From Hymenochaete sp. R1 (Eukaryota; Basidiomycota; Agaricomycetes; Hymenochaetales; Hymenochaetaceae), in contig JAFREE010000044.1 in the NCBI GenBank assembly GCA_019400425.1, positions 1-64,000 on the forward strand: a stretch of 64,000 bases of DNA, in the 5' to 3' direction. The stretch's first letter is position 1; each line of letters opens with the position of its first letter. A program made the translations under genes and the position numbers. Below, in pieces: positions 22,266 through 34,479 of this stretch. Under the pieces are notes generated by a model. It was not told where the DNA came from. It worked only from the letters and a program-made list of their open reading frames with translations, and did not search any database.

Positions 22266-24872
22266 TCACGCAGGAACCTCCTCTACATGCTCGACAGAGT
22301 CCACAATCTCATTCACCAGCTCGTTCGTCATCCCAGGTATAATGCTCTCCGCCTCTTTGAACGCCTTCTGCAACGTGCTCAGCGCTATTCGAGCTTCTTG
22401 CGTCGATACCCGCGGGAATAGCTGTGCGAAGCGAAAGAAAAGTAGGTGCTTATCAGTCTTTTTATCCCCCAGAAGACATGAAAGATAACGGGTAGATATA
22501 AAAAAGTAAACATACGGAGGAGATCGCAGGTAAGACCACCGAATCCAACATCGCCGTGTCCGGTAGATCCGTCATGTGTCGGTCATGTTGTGGTGCCATC
22601 GGCGGATACGGCTCAGGCTCGATCACCTCCCCATAATCTTCCTCTTCCTCATCGTCAACCTCCACAACCAACCTTGCGTGTCCTTGCTGCTGGCTTTGCT
22701 GTCCCTGCAGTTGCTGCTGGTGCTGATGCGGAACAGTAGGAGACGTCGGCGATTGTACCTTCGAGCTCGCCTTGGGTGTTTGCATTTGCGAAGACGACGA
22801 ACCTTGCAGTTGTACTTCTGCATGTCGGATCGTTGCCTGTGTATCGTCATATCCCTTTATCCCCGTCGCACCCGACTCAGACCCCGAATTCGACCCCGAA
22901 CCTCCACTCGCACGAGGCGGTAACGCAGGAAGCTTTTCGCTCTTCGCCGTCCTCAACGAGATCTCCGAACCTGTCCTCTTCAGCGCAGATCCGTTTAACC
23001 CGGGTCCCGAACCCGAACCAGAGCCAGAGCCGGATCCGGATGTGCGCGACCGACTCGGACTCGGAGGTGCTTGTGTTTGCGTCGATGGAGGCGGCGTTGG
23101 AAGAGTGGATACGTGTGTGATCGAGGATGAGAAGGAACTGTGCGTATCTTTACGTCCGATAGTGGACTGTTTGGATACGTGGCGCACTGTGCCGAAGTCC
23201 CAAAGGTCGTCGAGTTCTTGTGCGTTGCCGCTGTTAGAAAGGTATGCCGTGAGTATGCGCAGTAGAATTGGTTTGGAAAAGTGATATTACCCAAGATCTT
23301 CGTCAATCGCTTCGTCTTCATCTGCCCGATCGCCGCCTTCTGCTTTCCAGCGTTCATGGCGTTCAATGAGTTCAGTCAAATAGCTTGTCTTCTTTGCCAT
23401 ACGGACAAACTTATGCTTTAACAAGTCTCTCGCAGAAGGTCGCTGCACACATATAATATCAGCATCCCACCGATACACGGAGTACGAAGGAGATCACATA
23501 CTTGACGAGGATCCCTCTGCAAGCACAGCGATACAAACTCCCTGAACGGTCTCGAGAAGCTCACATCCAATTGAGGGGGTGGATTCTTAGGAATCAAGAA
23601 CAACACCTTCATCGGATGCAACTCCGCATATGGCGGCTCGCCCTTCGCAAGCTCGATCGCCGTGATACCCAACGACCAAATGTCCGCCTTATAGTCGTAC
23701 CCAGACTGCTTGATCACCTCCGGCGACATCCAATACGGCGTCCCCACGAACGTATTCTTCTTCGCGGAAAGCGTACCGGAAAGTTGGCCCGACACGCCGA
23801 AGTCGGCGAGCTTGACGTCGCCGGTGGCGGAGAGGAGGATGTTTGCGGCTGGACATGTTTGGAGAAAGCGAGAAGAGGATAAAGAAGACAGTTAGTGATA
23901 ATTCGGGGAAAATATGGTGGTGGCATGGGAAGTAAGGAGGGGCACATGACCAGGTCCGGAGATGAAAAGAAGCAAAGTGCACCTTTTATGTCCCGATGTA
24001 GCTTTCCCTCCATATGCAGGTAGTCGAGTCCCTTTAGCAGCTCCCTTACGATTATAGCGATATATTCCTCTCGGAAAGTGCCAGGCTTCATCTGTATTCA
24101 GATAAGGTGTCGGGAAGTGTCTCGTCATGTTAGAAAGTGACGTCAAAGCTGAAGAAAGAAGAGAAGACGTACGAGATCGGAACATGACCCTCCTGAGCAG
24201 TATCTGATTCAAGCACGTCAGCACAGGTCAGCGTCAAAGAAGCAGAGCCAAACATACTCCATGACAATCCAGAGGTTGGAGCCCTTGAGAAATGACCCAT
24301 GGTATCTAGTATTCGCCAACGATCGTTAGCCCGACCTCTTGGAGTTTGGCACATCCATAGGAATGGTAAAGTAGAGAAAATCGTACTTGGTAACATGCGG
24401 AGAGTCCAGCTGCGAGAGTATCTGTATCTCCTGTTGAATATCCTCGATCTCGTCCTCAGCACTCTCAAGGTCGATAATCTTGATCGCAACCGTCTTCTGC
24501 GTGCGTTTATCGTATCTATATCATATACCATTAACGAAGACGAATGTGAGCGACAGCGTCTGCAATGCGAACTAGCACGAAGAGGCATGATGACATCAAC
24601 GTACCCTTTGTATACCTCTCCGAAGGACCCCTTGCCTAGGGTGGGTGACGAAGCGTGAGCTGGAAAGGAGAGATGAACGCGTGGAGATGAACGGGGACGA
24701 ACCTATCCGAGTCTGCTTCACGTAGAACTCTTCCGGATCCGCGTGTCTGGTATCCTAATCCCCACAATCACCCAAGTCACGAAATATGTCCAGCGGAAGA
24801 AAACAGTACGATACACGATATGACGGAGCACGAAGACGAACGCGCGGTAGTCGGTGGACGAGTGAGTTGCAT
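22266..24872 (-). CDS. Ste20-like GCK-III (MST3/Sps1-type) protein kinase
   Basis: Many short exons encode a Ser/Thr kinase: [13 protein letters not shown] then [10 protein letters not shown] (Gly-rich loop), [10 protein letters not shown] (VAIK Lys), GKLHRDIK then AANILL (catalytic loop), [20 protein letters not shown] then [14 protein letters not shown] (activation segment and APE-like SPE), and [13 protein letters not shown]. After the kinase comes a Ser/Gly/Gln-rich linker with a GSGSGSG run, then a C-terminal helical module around [20 protein letters not shown] and [15 protein letters not shown], typical of the GCK-III class. Such kinases act in the septation/morphogenesis and Golgi networks of fungi. 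The first exon (24810-24872, [14 protein letters not shown]) is the only ATG that fits splice phase and is tentative. Confidence 0.82.
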
Positions 24873-25585
24873 TCGCGAGCACGAGGTTGAGGTCGAGAGA
24901 TCAGGCCCATCGGAAGACGATATACAATATACGAACTTACCATAGTCCACGAAACAAGACTCAGAGTTCCCAAGTTGCTTCAAAGGAGGCGCAATAACGT
25001 GGTTGTGTCCGTAGTTTGGACTCTTCGAGGCGGCACGTTCGGGTAGAATCCCTTTGGCTAGTTCCACCCGATTTCGTATTTCAAGCACACGTATGTAGGT
25101 TCCAAGACGATTGCGCGAGAGATGATGGTGAGAGGAAGAGGAAGGAAATGCTCGCTCAGGACAGGGCTAAGATAAGCCTGGGTGAGAGGGCCGTGACTGT
25201 GCTTGAGCTGACTAGTACTCTGAGAGCTGTGTGGTGGCCCTCCCGCTCGTTTCTGTTGACTTCCTCTTTCGTCCAACTTCTCTTCCACGTGACCTCGACG
25301 CGTCGCGTCACCGGCAAACCCCGAAGGCGCCTAAAGGACCAGGCCCATTCAAACGGCTTTTCGGCTTCCTGGGCTAACCTGGCGCGTTTGTCTGGTAACA
25401 AGTATTTTGTGGGGCTGGTGTTAGTAATGACTCAACTCGATCCCATCCAACAATGTGTGTTCTATATATACATGGTACAAGGAATAAAAAGGAAAATGCC
25501 TGGGGAAAATGCCAAAGCGAGTCGACAACAATGCAAACACAGCAAACCTCCAATTTAAGATCCATAAATTATTGCGAAATCGATA
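24873..25585. other. Intergenic between the kinase 5' end and the glycosyltransferase 3' end
   Basis: A minus-strand frame at 24777-25088 (LEIRNRVELAKGILPERAAS) might be an alternative first coding exon of the kinase, but it has no in-frame ATG that I can find. Otherwise nothing is supported. Confidence 0.3.
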
Positions 25586-27812
25586 CTAAAACATCTCCAA
25601 CGCTCTCCAAACAGGATCCACGTCCCCACCATTATCGATCTCAATCCACTTCTTCCTTCCCTCGTCCATCTCCATCAGACTCGTGTCGGGGTCACCCGCC
25701 TCGAACCCGAAGGCACGTTCCCACCCGAGCCCGGCGGCTGCAAGCTTGCAGATATTTGAGCTGAGGGTGCATATGACGGCGTCGAGCTCAGGATTTGGGG
25801 GAAGGGGAGGGCGAGATGCGTGGTTGGCTACCCCAGTGCTGCTTCCAGTGACCTCGTCCCAAAGTCCGGATACGAGGGCAAAATCGATCAGAGCACCCTG
25901 AGTGAGTCGTATACGATCGTTTTCTGGTAGTATGGAGAATTCGGACTGGACATATACCCGCGAGCTTGCGAGTGTCCTGAGATTTGCATCGCTGCTTTCG
26001 GATAGTGAGAACGTGCGGATATCTTTGAGCTCAGGGTACGATGCAAGTGCGTTTTGGAGTTCGGCGTGGGCGTTGGGGTCATCTGATGCGACGTATATCA
26101 CCAGTGCGCCACTGCTTGGAATACTGCCTTTCGAGCTTCTGTCTACCGTTGTTGTACGAGAACGAAAATCAAAGATAGCCTTGACGTAGTCCTCTACTGG
26201 GACGTAGCCTCCATGAAACCGCCACGACTCCGCTTTCCGATCGCCCCGGCGAACATGGATAGCGATATAAGACAATGGTGGCGAATCAGTCGAGGTACTA
26301 GGTAAAGAGATCGAGGCGATTTCTTGACGGACGGCATGGATGCGTGAAGCACTCTCAGCATTGGGACGAATTGTTTCTTTCAAAGATCGTGCAGTTTGTT
26401 GGAAGATGAGCTTGTTCCGCCGCAGTTCGCGCGCATAACTGCAGAATAGTTGTTGGTGTCACGAATGACCAGATAGCAGGACGGAGAAAAAAACACAGAA
26501 AAATATCATCAATCCTATGCTTTTTTTGATTTTGCAGGAACATAATGTTGCTTACGGGTCTTCAAATTCTTCTTGAAATTGGTGTCCGAAATGAAAGATA
26601 GCTGTCCTCGAGTTTAAGAGCTAATATTCCGTGAAGATGAGCAAATGTTAAAATTCAAGTAGGCAATGACGCGAGAGGGCTTACCCAGTGCCTGATAGTC
26701 ACGCCAGGATTGATAAGTGCATCGAGTTAGCAACACTGTGGCGCAATTGATTGGATCTAAAAGAACGTGTTCCAGCTTACCGAGCAGTGCGAGGACAAGC
26801 AACAAGCTCTGATGAACAAATCAAAAGGACGTCAGACAGCGGCAAAAAGGAGCAACATGCTTGGCACTGACTCACCTTCGGACGGAGGTGGAAGGCATTT
26901 TGGCTCGGGACCGGGCTGGAGATCGCGTACATCCTGAAAATGATCCGTCCATCTAGATGAGAGGGACTGAATAAGCTTTTTGTTTCACTTGATTAGAGAT
27001 ATAGCAGGAGGCGATGACGCACTTTCCACGGTTCCAATTCCGATCATCGATGAAGAATGTACGATTTTGCTTTTTGGTCGTAAAAAGGCGTCAGATACTC
27101 GTGGGTTTTGCAATGTAATTTGGATTTAGTGACGCACGTCTCTAGCGAATCCCGCTGCTTGAGCTATCAGGGCAAGGTCGGCTGCCAACCCCACATACCC
27201 ATCCAGCATGTATGTGATACTACTCGAACACACCCTCGAATCTTCCTTATGCGCAACGTCTGGCGAGCCTTCGGGCGGCGCGTACCAATAAGGCTTCATC
27301 CATCCCTTCATTCCAGCTTGAAACGTTGCACATTCTTGCCGATATTCCAGAGGTGCAAGCGGGAACGAAGTGTAGTTTTCATACGAAAGCATAGGTTTCG
27401 AAGCTGAGGAAGAATTAATGAAAGGCGAGGGTGAGCCATGGAGATACGTATGAAGCTGCTCTGGAGCATCCACTGAAGTCAATATGAGGAAGAGAAGGGC
27501 TATGGCGGTGAGGACACCAGCAACCAGTGGAGTTCGTTCGCAGACCGTCTTCCAATTCCATCTCCGGTTTCTATCTCGTTTCCTTTCATGTTTCTCCGAG
27601 TCACGGCGGTGAGGGAAGGAGTCATCTGCGGATGACGAAAGTAAAGGAGCGCGCTGTTGGCTAGCTTGGTATGCGACATCCAATTCGTCCTGTTCGTCGG
27701 TAACATCTAGCGTCGGACCGCGTTCAGCACGGCCCGCGCGTGAGAAGGGTGTGCGAGGCGTGAGACCATCATAATCGCGAGAAGCATCGTAAGCCGACAC
27801 ATATTGAGCCAT
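25586..27812 (-). CDS. Type II membrane glycosyltransferase (fucosyltransferase-like, HVRRGD motif)
   Basis: The start is the ATG at 27810-27812 (MAQYVSAYDASRDYDG). Exon 1 (27138-27812) has a basic cytoplasmic tail, one membrane segment (TPLVAGVLTAIALLFLILTS, near residues 94-113) and a luminal stem with potential N-glycosylation sites (NSSS, NYTS). Several small exons between 26380 and 27072 encode FFIDDRNWNRGKWTDHFQDV and FHFGHQFQEEFEDPYAREL. The last exon (to 25586) carries YIAIHVRRGDRKAESWRFHG, VIYVASDDPNAHAEL and a Cys-containing CTLSSNICKLAAAGLGWERA segment. The HVRRGD motif and S-N-C pattern resemble the donor-binding region of alpha-1,6 and related fucosyltransferases, so Golgi GDP-sugar transfer is likely; the exact acceptor is unknown. 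Middle exon borders are approximate. Confidence 0.68.
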
Positions 27813-28735
27813 AATAGACAGCAGGAGAAAGTAAAGAAAAAAGAGACAAAGCAGAACCAGCTGCGTTTGTGAAAAGCAGAAAGAATGAACTGGAAGGTGA
27901 TGAGAAAGAGCAGAAAACGAGACCGATGCGGTTGCCAGCTGCCAGAGAGCGCTCTGCGAGCTCCGATGCCGTTGGTAATAAAATGTCACGTGAGCGCTTG
28001 ATCGGAACGGCGGCCGACGGGCCAATCGGATGGCACACGAAATCCACGGAACAGCAACCCTTTTGGGCTCAAACCGGCCAACGGGCCAACGGAGAACTTG
28101 ATCTTAGCCGTGATATCAGCAGCAGCGGCCTTAAGCCTCCAATCTCTCTCTCGCACCCGCATCTCCAACCGGTGACAGTGTCTGAAATCAGTCTGTGTGA
28201 GTCACTCGACAGTATCAGTCGCGGCTCCGACGAGTATAAGCCTGTACGCGCTCTTGGTAGGGTCAGTCAGGAAGCCCAGTGAACACGACTTTTGCGAGGC
28301 GTTCTGGCCGTTAAATTGTGGTGATGATTCGATTGCAAATACAGTGCGCTTCCAATTTCATTTCGATCTTTTTATAGTTTGCACGTAGTTCGGGCATTCC
28401 TGATTCTATCTAAAGTAATGTTTTGAGGGAAGATTAAAGATATCGAGTCAATGGGCTTGAAAGGGGACAGTATGCATCCGATAACCCGGTCGGTCTCGAG
28501 CAGCTTTTGATGATTGATCGCGTCAGCCGTTTTCGTGTAATCCACTCGATTGCTTGCTAATTCATAGGCTTGGTGGCCTCCTACCCGTCGCTTCCGCCAA
28601 AATTCTGTATAATTTTATATATAATGACTCCATCCCATCCCTCTTCTAGCTCTTACTCCCCCTTCGTTTCCTCCCCCCGATCCTTCGGGCTCCCACCTAT
28701 AAGTCCTGGACGTCGCTCGCCCCGTGCTGCCCAAC
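27813..28735. other. Divergent intergenic region (glycosyltransferase / PDR transporter)
   Basis: About 920 bp between two genes transcribed away from each other. CT-rich leader-like sequence precedes the PDR start. Short frames at 27869-28282 and 28570-28902 have no support. No defined regulatory element is recognised. Confidence 0.4.
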
Positions 28736-31700
28736 ATGAGCACAAGCGTCGTCCCTTCCCGGACTCCCACCCTCCACGAGGAACACATGCGTTCAGAAAT
28801 CAACGTCGAGCAAGCGGAGCGGGAGTTCCACAACCTCGAGCGTGTCGTAAGCTCAGAGTCGAAGCACCAAATTTCGCGCCACAAGGCAGTCGAAGGCTAT
28901 GACGAGGAGAAAGCAGTCGTGCCACCCTCTGAACAACCGTTTGACTTGAGGGAGTACCTGAGCTCGACCAACGACAGGGCTACTGAACACGGTATCAAGC
29001 ACAAGCGTGTCGGTGTCACTTGGGAAGACCTCCAAGTCGATGTTCTCGGTGGCATGAATCATAAAGTACGTCCCATTGTTTGTCCGATTCTCTGCGTCTC
29101 CAGCATTCTGATTTTCTCTGTCTCAAGTTTTATGTCAGGACTTTTGGGCGTAAGCGTTTATCCCACCTACTTGAATTCCCGCTCGTGAGTCGACGCTGAT
29201 TCATCTTCGACATATGCAGAGGCACTTCTCGAATTCATCATGCTTCCGTATATCTGGTTCATGTCCCTTTTCGGTAAAATGCTTCCCGCAAAACGCAACG
29301 CCACCCCGACACGTACGGTCCTCCATAAGTGCGACATTTCGGGCCTTTAGTCTCCTGCACATTTTGACTGACTTGCTACGTTCGCCCTCTAACCATTTCA
29401 TATAGAAATTCCGGTGTCTTGAAACCAGGTCAAATGTGCCTCGTGCTTGGATGTCCAGGCTCTGGGTGTACCACATTCTTGAAGGCAATCGCGAACCAGC
29501 GCCGAGAGTATAATAGCATCACCGGTGATGTCCGCTATGCAGGCATCGATGCTGCGGAAATGGAGAAACGTTATCGCGGAGAGGTTGTGTACAATCAAGA
29601 AGGTGAGATACCCATTACATAGTCCCGCGGAAAGCCATCTGATAAGATTGATGTTTACCGTTTTCCAGATGATATCCATTATGCAACATTGACAGTCCAA
29701 CAAACCCTTGCTTTTGCCCTCAGTACCAAGACCCCCGGCCCGAACGCTCGCCTACCAGGTGTTTCCCGCAAGCACTTCTCCAAAGAAGTCCAACATACTC
29801 TCCTAAAAATGCTCAACATCGAGCATACTGCAAACACGCTCGTTGGGAACGAGTTCGTCCGCGGCGTCTCCGGAGGCGAGCGCAAGCGTGTCTCTATCGC
29901 CGAAATGATGGCCACAAGGGCCCACGTGTCGTGCTGGGACAACTCGACGAGAGGTCTCGACGCGAGCACTGCGCTGGACTTTGTGAAGAGTCTGAGGATT
30001 ATGACGGATGTGCTTGGTCAAACTACCTTTGTGACTTTGTACCAGGCCGGCGAGGGTATCTATGATTTGTTCGATAAGGTTATGGTGATTGACTCTGGGA
30101 GAACTGTGTTCTACGGACCTCCGACGGAAGCCCGAGCTTATTTTGAGAACCTTGGATACAACAAGCTGCCTCGACAAAACACAGCGGACTACTTGACTGG
30201 GTGCAGTGAGTGCATATCTTTCTTCGTCTAATTGTATCTATGAGCGTTTAATTAATGCGATCATTAGCGGACAAGAACGAACGACAGTTTGCTCCCGGTC
30301 TCTCTGCTAATACCGTTCCTTCGACGCCAGAGGCACTTGAGTCGGCATTCCGCAACTCGAGGTACGGTCTTTCGCTTCACGACGAACTTCAAAAGTACAA
30401 AATCAAGCAAGAAACTGAACGCGTTGACCAAGAAACTTTCCGTGCCGCTGTTGCCGCCGAGAAGAAACGCGGCGTGTCTAAAAAGTCGCCTTACACTCTT
30501 GGTTTCTTTGGCCAGGTGAAAGCCCTCACGCGTCGCCAGTTCCAATTGCGCCTTCAGGACAAGTTCCAACTTTACACGTCCTTCGGCCTTGCATGGATCC
30601 TTGCTATCATCATCGGCGCTGCGTTCTACAATCTCCCGCCTACATCTGCAGGCGCATTTACTCGAGGATCGGTCATTTTTGTCGCGATGTTAACGAGCTG
30701 CCTAGATGCGTTCGGTGAGATGCCGACGCAGATGCTTGGGAGACCGATCTTGCACAAACAGACGGCATATGGGTTCTATAGGCCTGCAGCGATCGCGTTG
30801 AGCAACACGCTGGCGGACCTGCCGTTCAGCGCGAGCCGGGTGTTCGTTTTCAATGTGATTGTGTACTTCATGGCGAATCTGGCGCGGTCTGCGGGCGGGT
30901 TCTTTACGTTTCACTTGTTCACATACCTTGCGTATCTTGCGATGCAAGGGTTCTTCAGGACGATGGTTTGTCATTTTTATGGTGCTTAATTTTTCTATGT
31001 GGTACTTATGATGTTTCTCGTAGGGTCTCCTCTGCACGAACTTCGACAGTGCATTCCGTATCGCGACGTTCTTCGTCCCGAATATGATCTGTTACTGCGG
31101 GTATATCATCCCCATCTTCGACATGAAACGCTGGCTCTTCTGGATTTCTTACATCAACCCACTCTACTTCGCCTTCTCGGGCTGCATGGAGAACGAATTC
31201 ATGCGTCTGCAGCTCTCATGTGATGGATCATACATCACGCCTCGGAACGGTGGAGTGTTGGACAAGTATCCTGATGGGCTCGGTCCGAACCAGGTTTGTA
31301 CGCTGTTTGGAGCAAATCCTGGGGAAGATACAGTTTCGGGGAGCGCGTATCTTAGTATCGGGTACCAGTATAACGTCGCGGACCTTTGGCGCAGGAACTT
31401 CTTGGTTCTTCTCGGGTTCTTTATTGCATTTCAGCTTACGCAGATTCTGGCGCTCGAGGTCTTCCCAGTAAGCCTTTTCCCTCCTCGCATGATGTTCCGG
31501 TATGAACTAATATGGATTACAATAGCAATATTCTGGAGTCTCGTCGGTCACGATCTTCGCAAAAGAGAATAGCGAGACGAAGCCGCTCAATGACTCGCTC
31601 CGCTCGCGCAAGGAGAACCGCTCGCAGCGCATCAAGGACGCCGATGCCGAGGCAGAGAGGGAGTCTGAAGGAAGTCTCTCGGACCCCAAGAAGAGGGATT

Positions 31701-34124
31701 ACTCTGATCGCAGAGTGTTTACCTGGGAGAATATGAACTATGTCGTTCCTGTACCCGGTGGAACGCGCAGGCTTTTGCACGATGTAAATGGGTACGTTAA
31801 GCCTGGGACGTTAACGGCGCTGATGGGTGCGTCGGGAGCGGGGAAGACAACTTGCTTGGACGTGTTAGCACAGAGGAAGAACATCGGTGTCATCACAGGT
31901 GATATTCTCGTTGATGGACAGCCTTTGGACTCGGACTTTGCCCGCGGTACAGCTTATGGTAAGCTCTATATCTATTGTTTCAGCTTTTTTCGAAGTAACG
32001 GTCTGACTAATTGTGGGTTTTCTCCAGCGGAACAAATGGATGTACATGAAGGGACGGCCACGATTCGTGAGGCGATGCGCTTCTCCGCGTACCTCCGTCA
32101 GCCTTTCTCTGTGTCAATGGAAGAGAAGAACGCCTATGTCGAGGAAGTGATTGAGCTTCTGGAACTCCAGGACATGGCGGATGCGATGGTGTTCAGCTTG
32201 AGCGTCGAAGCACGGAAGCGGCTAACGATTGGCGTTGAACTAGCAAGCAAGCCGGAACTATTGCTATTTTTGGATGAGCCTACGTCTGGACTGGATAGTC
32301 AATCTGCGTGGAATCTAGTCCGTTTCTTGAGGAAGTTGGCTGACAGTGGACAAGGTATGTTTTCAAAGTCATTGGTTTTGTTTCCTTGATGCTAACGAGC
32401 CTTAAAGCTATTCTATGCACGATTCACCAGCCTTCATCTCTGTTATTCGAGAGCTTCGGTAAGTTAAATGACATTCGTATTTCTCCCGCATAGTAACGCT
32501 TAGCTAAAATACTACAGACCGATTACTCCTACTCGAACGTGGTGGTGAGACCGTCTACTTCGGTGACATCGGCCCGGACTCGCGCGTCTTGCGAGATTAC
32601 TTCGGCCGCCATGGAGCTGTCTGTCCTCCCAACATGAACCCAGCGGAGTACATGTTAGAAGCCATCGGCGCTGGTGTTCAGCCTCGTATCGGAAGTCGGG
32701 ACTGGAAGGATGTTTGGCTTGACTCGCCAGAGTGTCAGAACGTTAGGGAAGAGATTGCGGACATGAGGCGCAGGGCGCTTGAGAAGGCACCGGTGAATAA
32801 GAAGTTGATGTCGACATGTGCGTTTTGGAATTACTATAAGGCTCTTATTTGCGTGACCAACTTACATTTTGCTTTGCTAGACGCGACCCCGTTCCTATAT
32901 CAACTTAAGACCGTTGTTGATCGGAACAATCTTGCTCTTTGGCGTTCTCCGGACTATGTCTTTACTCGGCTCTTCGTGCACTTGTTTATTTCGCTTTTTG
33001 TGTCGTTAGCTCTGCTTCAACTAAGCAATAGCGTGCGCGATCTTCAATACAGGGTTTTCGGAATGTACGTGATCATTATCATGGGAGGGACTTTGAAACT
33101 GATCTTATTCTAGCTTCTGGGTTACAGTTGTGCCTGCTATTCTCATGTCTCAAATTGAGCCTCTGTTCATTTTCAACAGAAGTACGTACTTCCATCTGAC
33201 TTATTCAAAAATAATATTCAAAATCATTTAAAGGAACCTTCATTCGTGAGGCATCGAGTCGAATTTACTCACCATATGTATTCGCCATCGGTCAATTATT
33301 CGGTGAAATTCCCTACTCCGTTGTTTGTGCTATCGTATATTGGTGCCTCATGGTGAGTTGCAGCCCTAGTATTGGTCTAAGTACGATTCCTAACAGCAAT
33401 CGAAGGTCTGGCCAATGAACTTTGGCCACAGTGCGACGGGAACGAATGGCAACGGTTATCAACTACTCATGGTTATTTTCGTCGAGTTCTTCGGCGTTGC
33501 GTTGGGTCAACTCATCGCATCCATTTCGCCGTCGATTCAGATCGCGGTTCTGTTCAATCCTTTCCTTGGTCTAGTGTTGACGACGTTTGCGGGTGTCACC
33601 ATTCCATTCCCGACGATGGGCAAGTTCTTCCGATCGTGGTTGTACGAACTTACACCGTACACGCGAGTCTTGGCTGGGATGTTGTCCACTGAACTCCAGT
33701 TCGTCTTCTCTTCTTCAGTCGCCTGTACCACCACAGCCTACTGACTATGCACCCTCTTCTTTCATAGTGGGCTTGAAATCCGTTGCAAATCGGACGAATT
33801 TGCCGTGTTCGACCCGCCCAGTGGTCAGTCTTGTCAACAGTGGGCTGGTGACTTTGTCGATGCGTTTGGTGGATATCTCAATAACCCGAATGCGACGGCG
33901 TCGTGTCAGTATTGTCAATACAAAGTTGGAGATGAGTTCTTCGTTCCGCTCAATATCAGCTTCGACAATCGTTGGAGGGATGCTTTCATTGTGCTCGCGT
34001 TCTTTGGGTTCAATATGATTGTGACGATCAGTGAGTGTTTTCAAGTCGTCGGATATTAGTTCTGGACATTGATTGGTTCTCTATACTAGTTGCTTCTCGT
34101 TATCTGCGTTTCGCTAAGCGATAG
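28736..34124 (+). CDS. PDR-type (ABCG) full-size drug-efflux transporter
   Basis: Many-exon gene, first exons 28736-29065, 29128-29149, 29220-29328, 29406-29602, 29669-30205, 30268-30965; the last exon ends at TAG 34122-34124. Architecture is (NBD-TMD)x2. NBD1 has the Cys-type Walker [13 protein letters not shown] usual for fungal PDR proteins, signature [15 protein letters not shown] and [11 protein letters not shown]. The first membrane block includes [14 protein letters not shown] and [21 protein letters not shown]2 has [35 protein letters not shown] (consensus LNVEQRKR is altered) and [19 protein letters not shown], then a second membrane block and a closing [10 protein letters not shown]. 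Such plasma-membrane pumps export xenobiotics and hydrophobic metabolites. No break is seen. Confidence 0.88.
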
Positions 34125-34479
34125 TTGAGGCGAAAATAATGTTGTATGCAATGCGCTCATAATCTTCTCACGATTCTCTCAGAGGTTGGTTTAGACGATA
34201 TTTATTAATTTCACGATTTCTGCCCTTTTGGATTGGTGGGGTCATTTTTACGACAGTTATGATAGCTAGTCATCAAAAGATTCCTTCTTGCATGGTTCGG
34301 GGTGTAGAATATTTCTGAAGTTTTTCTCACCCAAGATAGGTCTCGGTTAGACAATGTTTTAGAAGCTTTGGTAATCTTATAATCGATAAACAATAGGCAG
34401 CTGTGATGGTATGGAAAGAGTCGATACAGAGATTTGACGATAAGGCTTATTTGAGTGTATGTTATAGATAAGAACGGTA
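34125..34479. other. Intergenic between convergent PDR transporter and A2
   Basis: AT-rich convergent 3' flanks. No gene or repeat is recognised. Confidence 0.5.

Noticed and set aside
22772..23284. Plus-strand 170-codon frame opposite the GCK-III linker
   Set aside because: Antisense to a GSGSG and Gln-rich linker; the composition ([10 protein letters not shown]) is the complement of that repeat.
29274..29328. Intron starting at GTAAAATGC in the PDR gene
   Set aside because: Reading through gives [20 protein letters not shown], which joins in frame to [15 protein letters not shown] as expected for PDR proteins. The true donor is GTGCGA at 29329.
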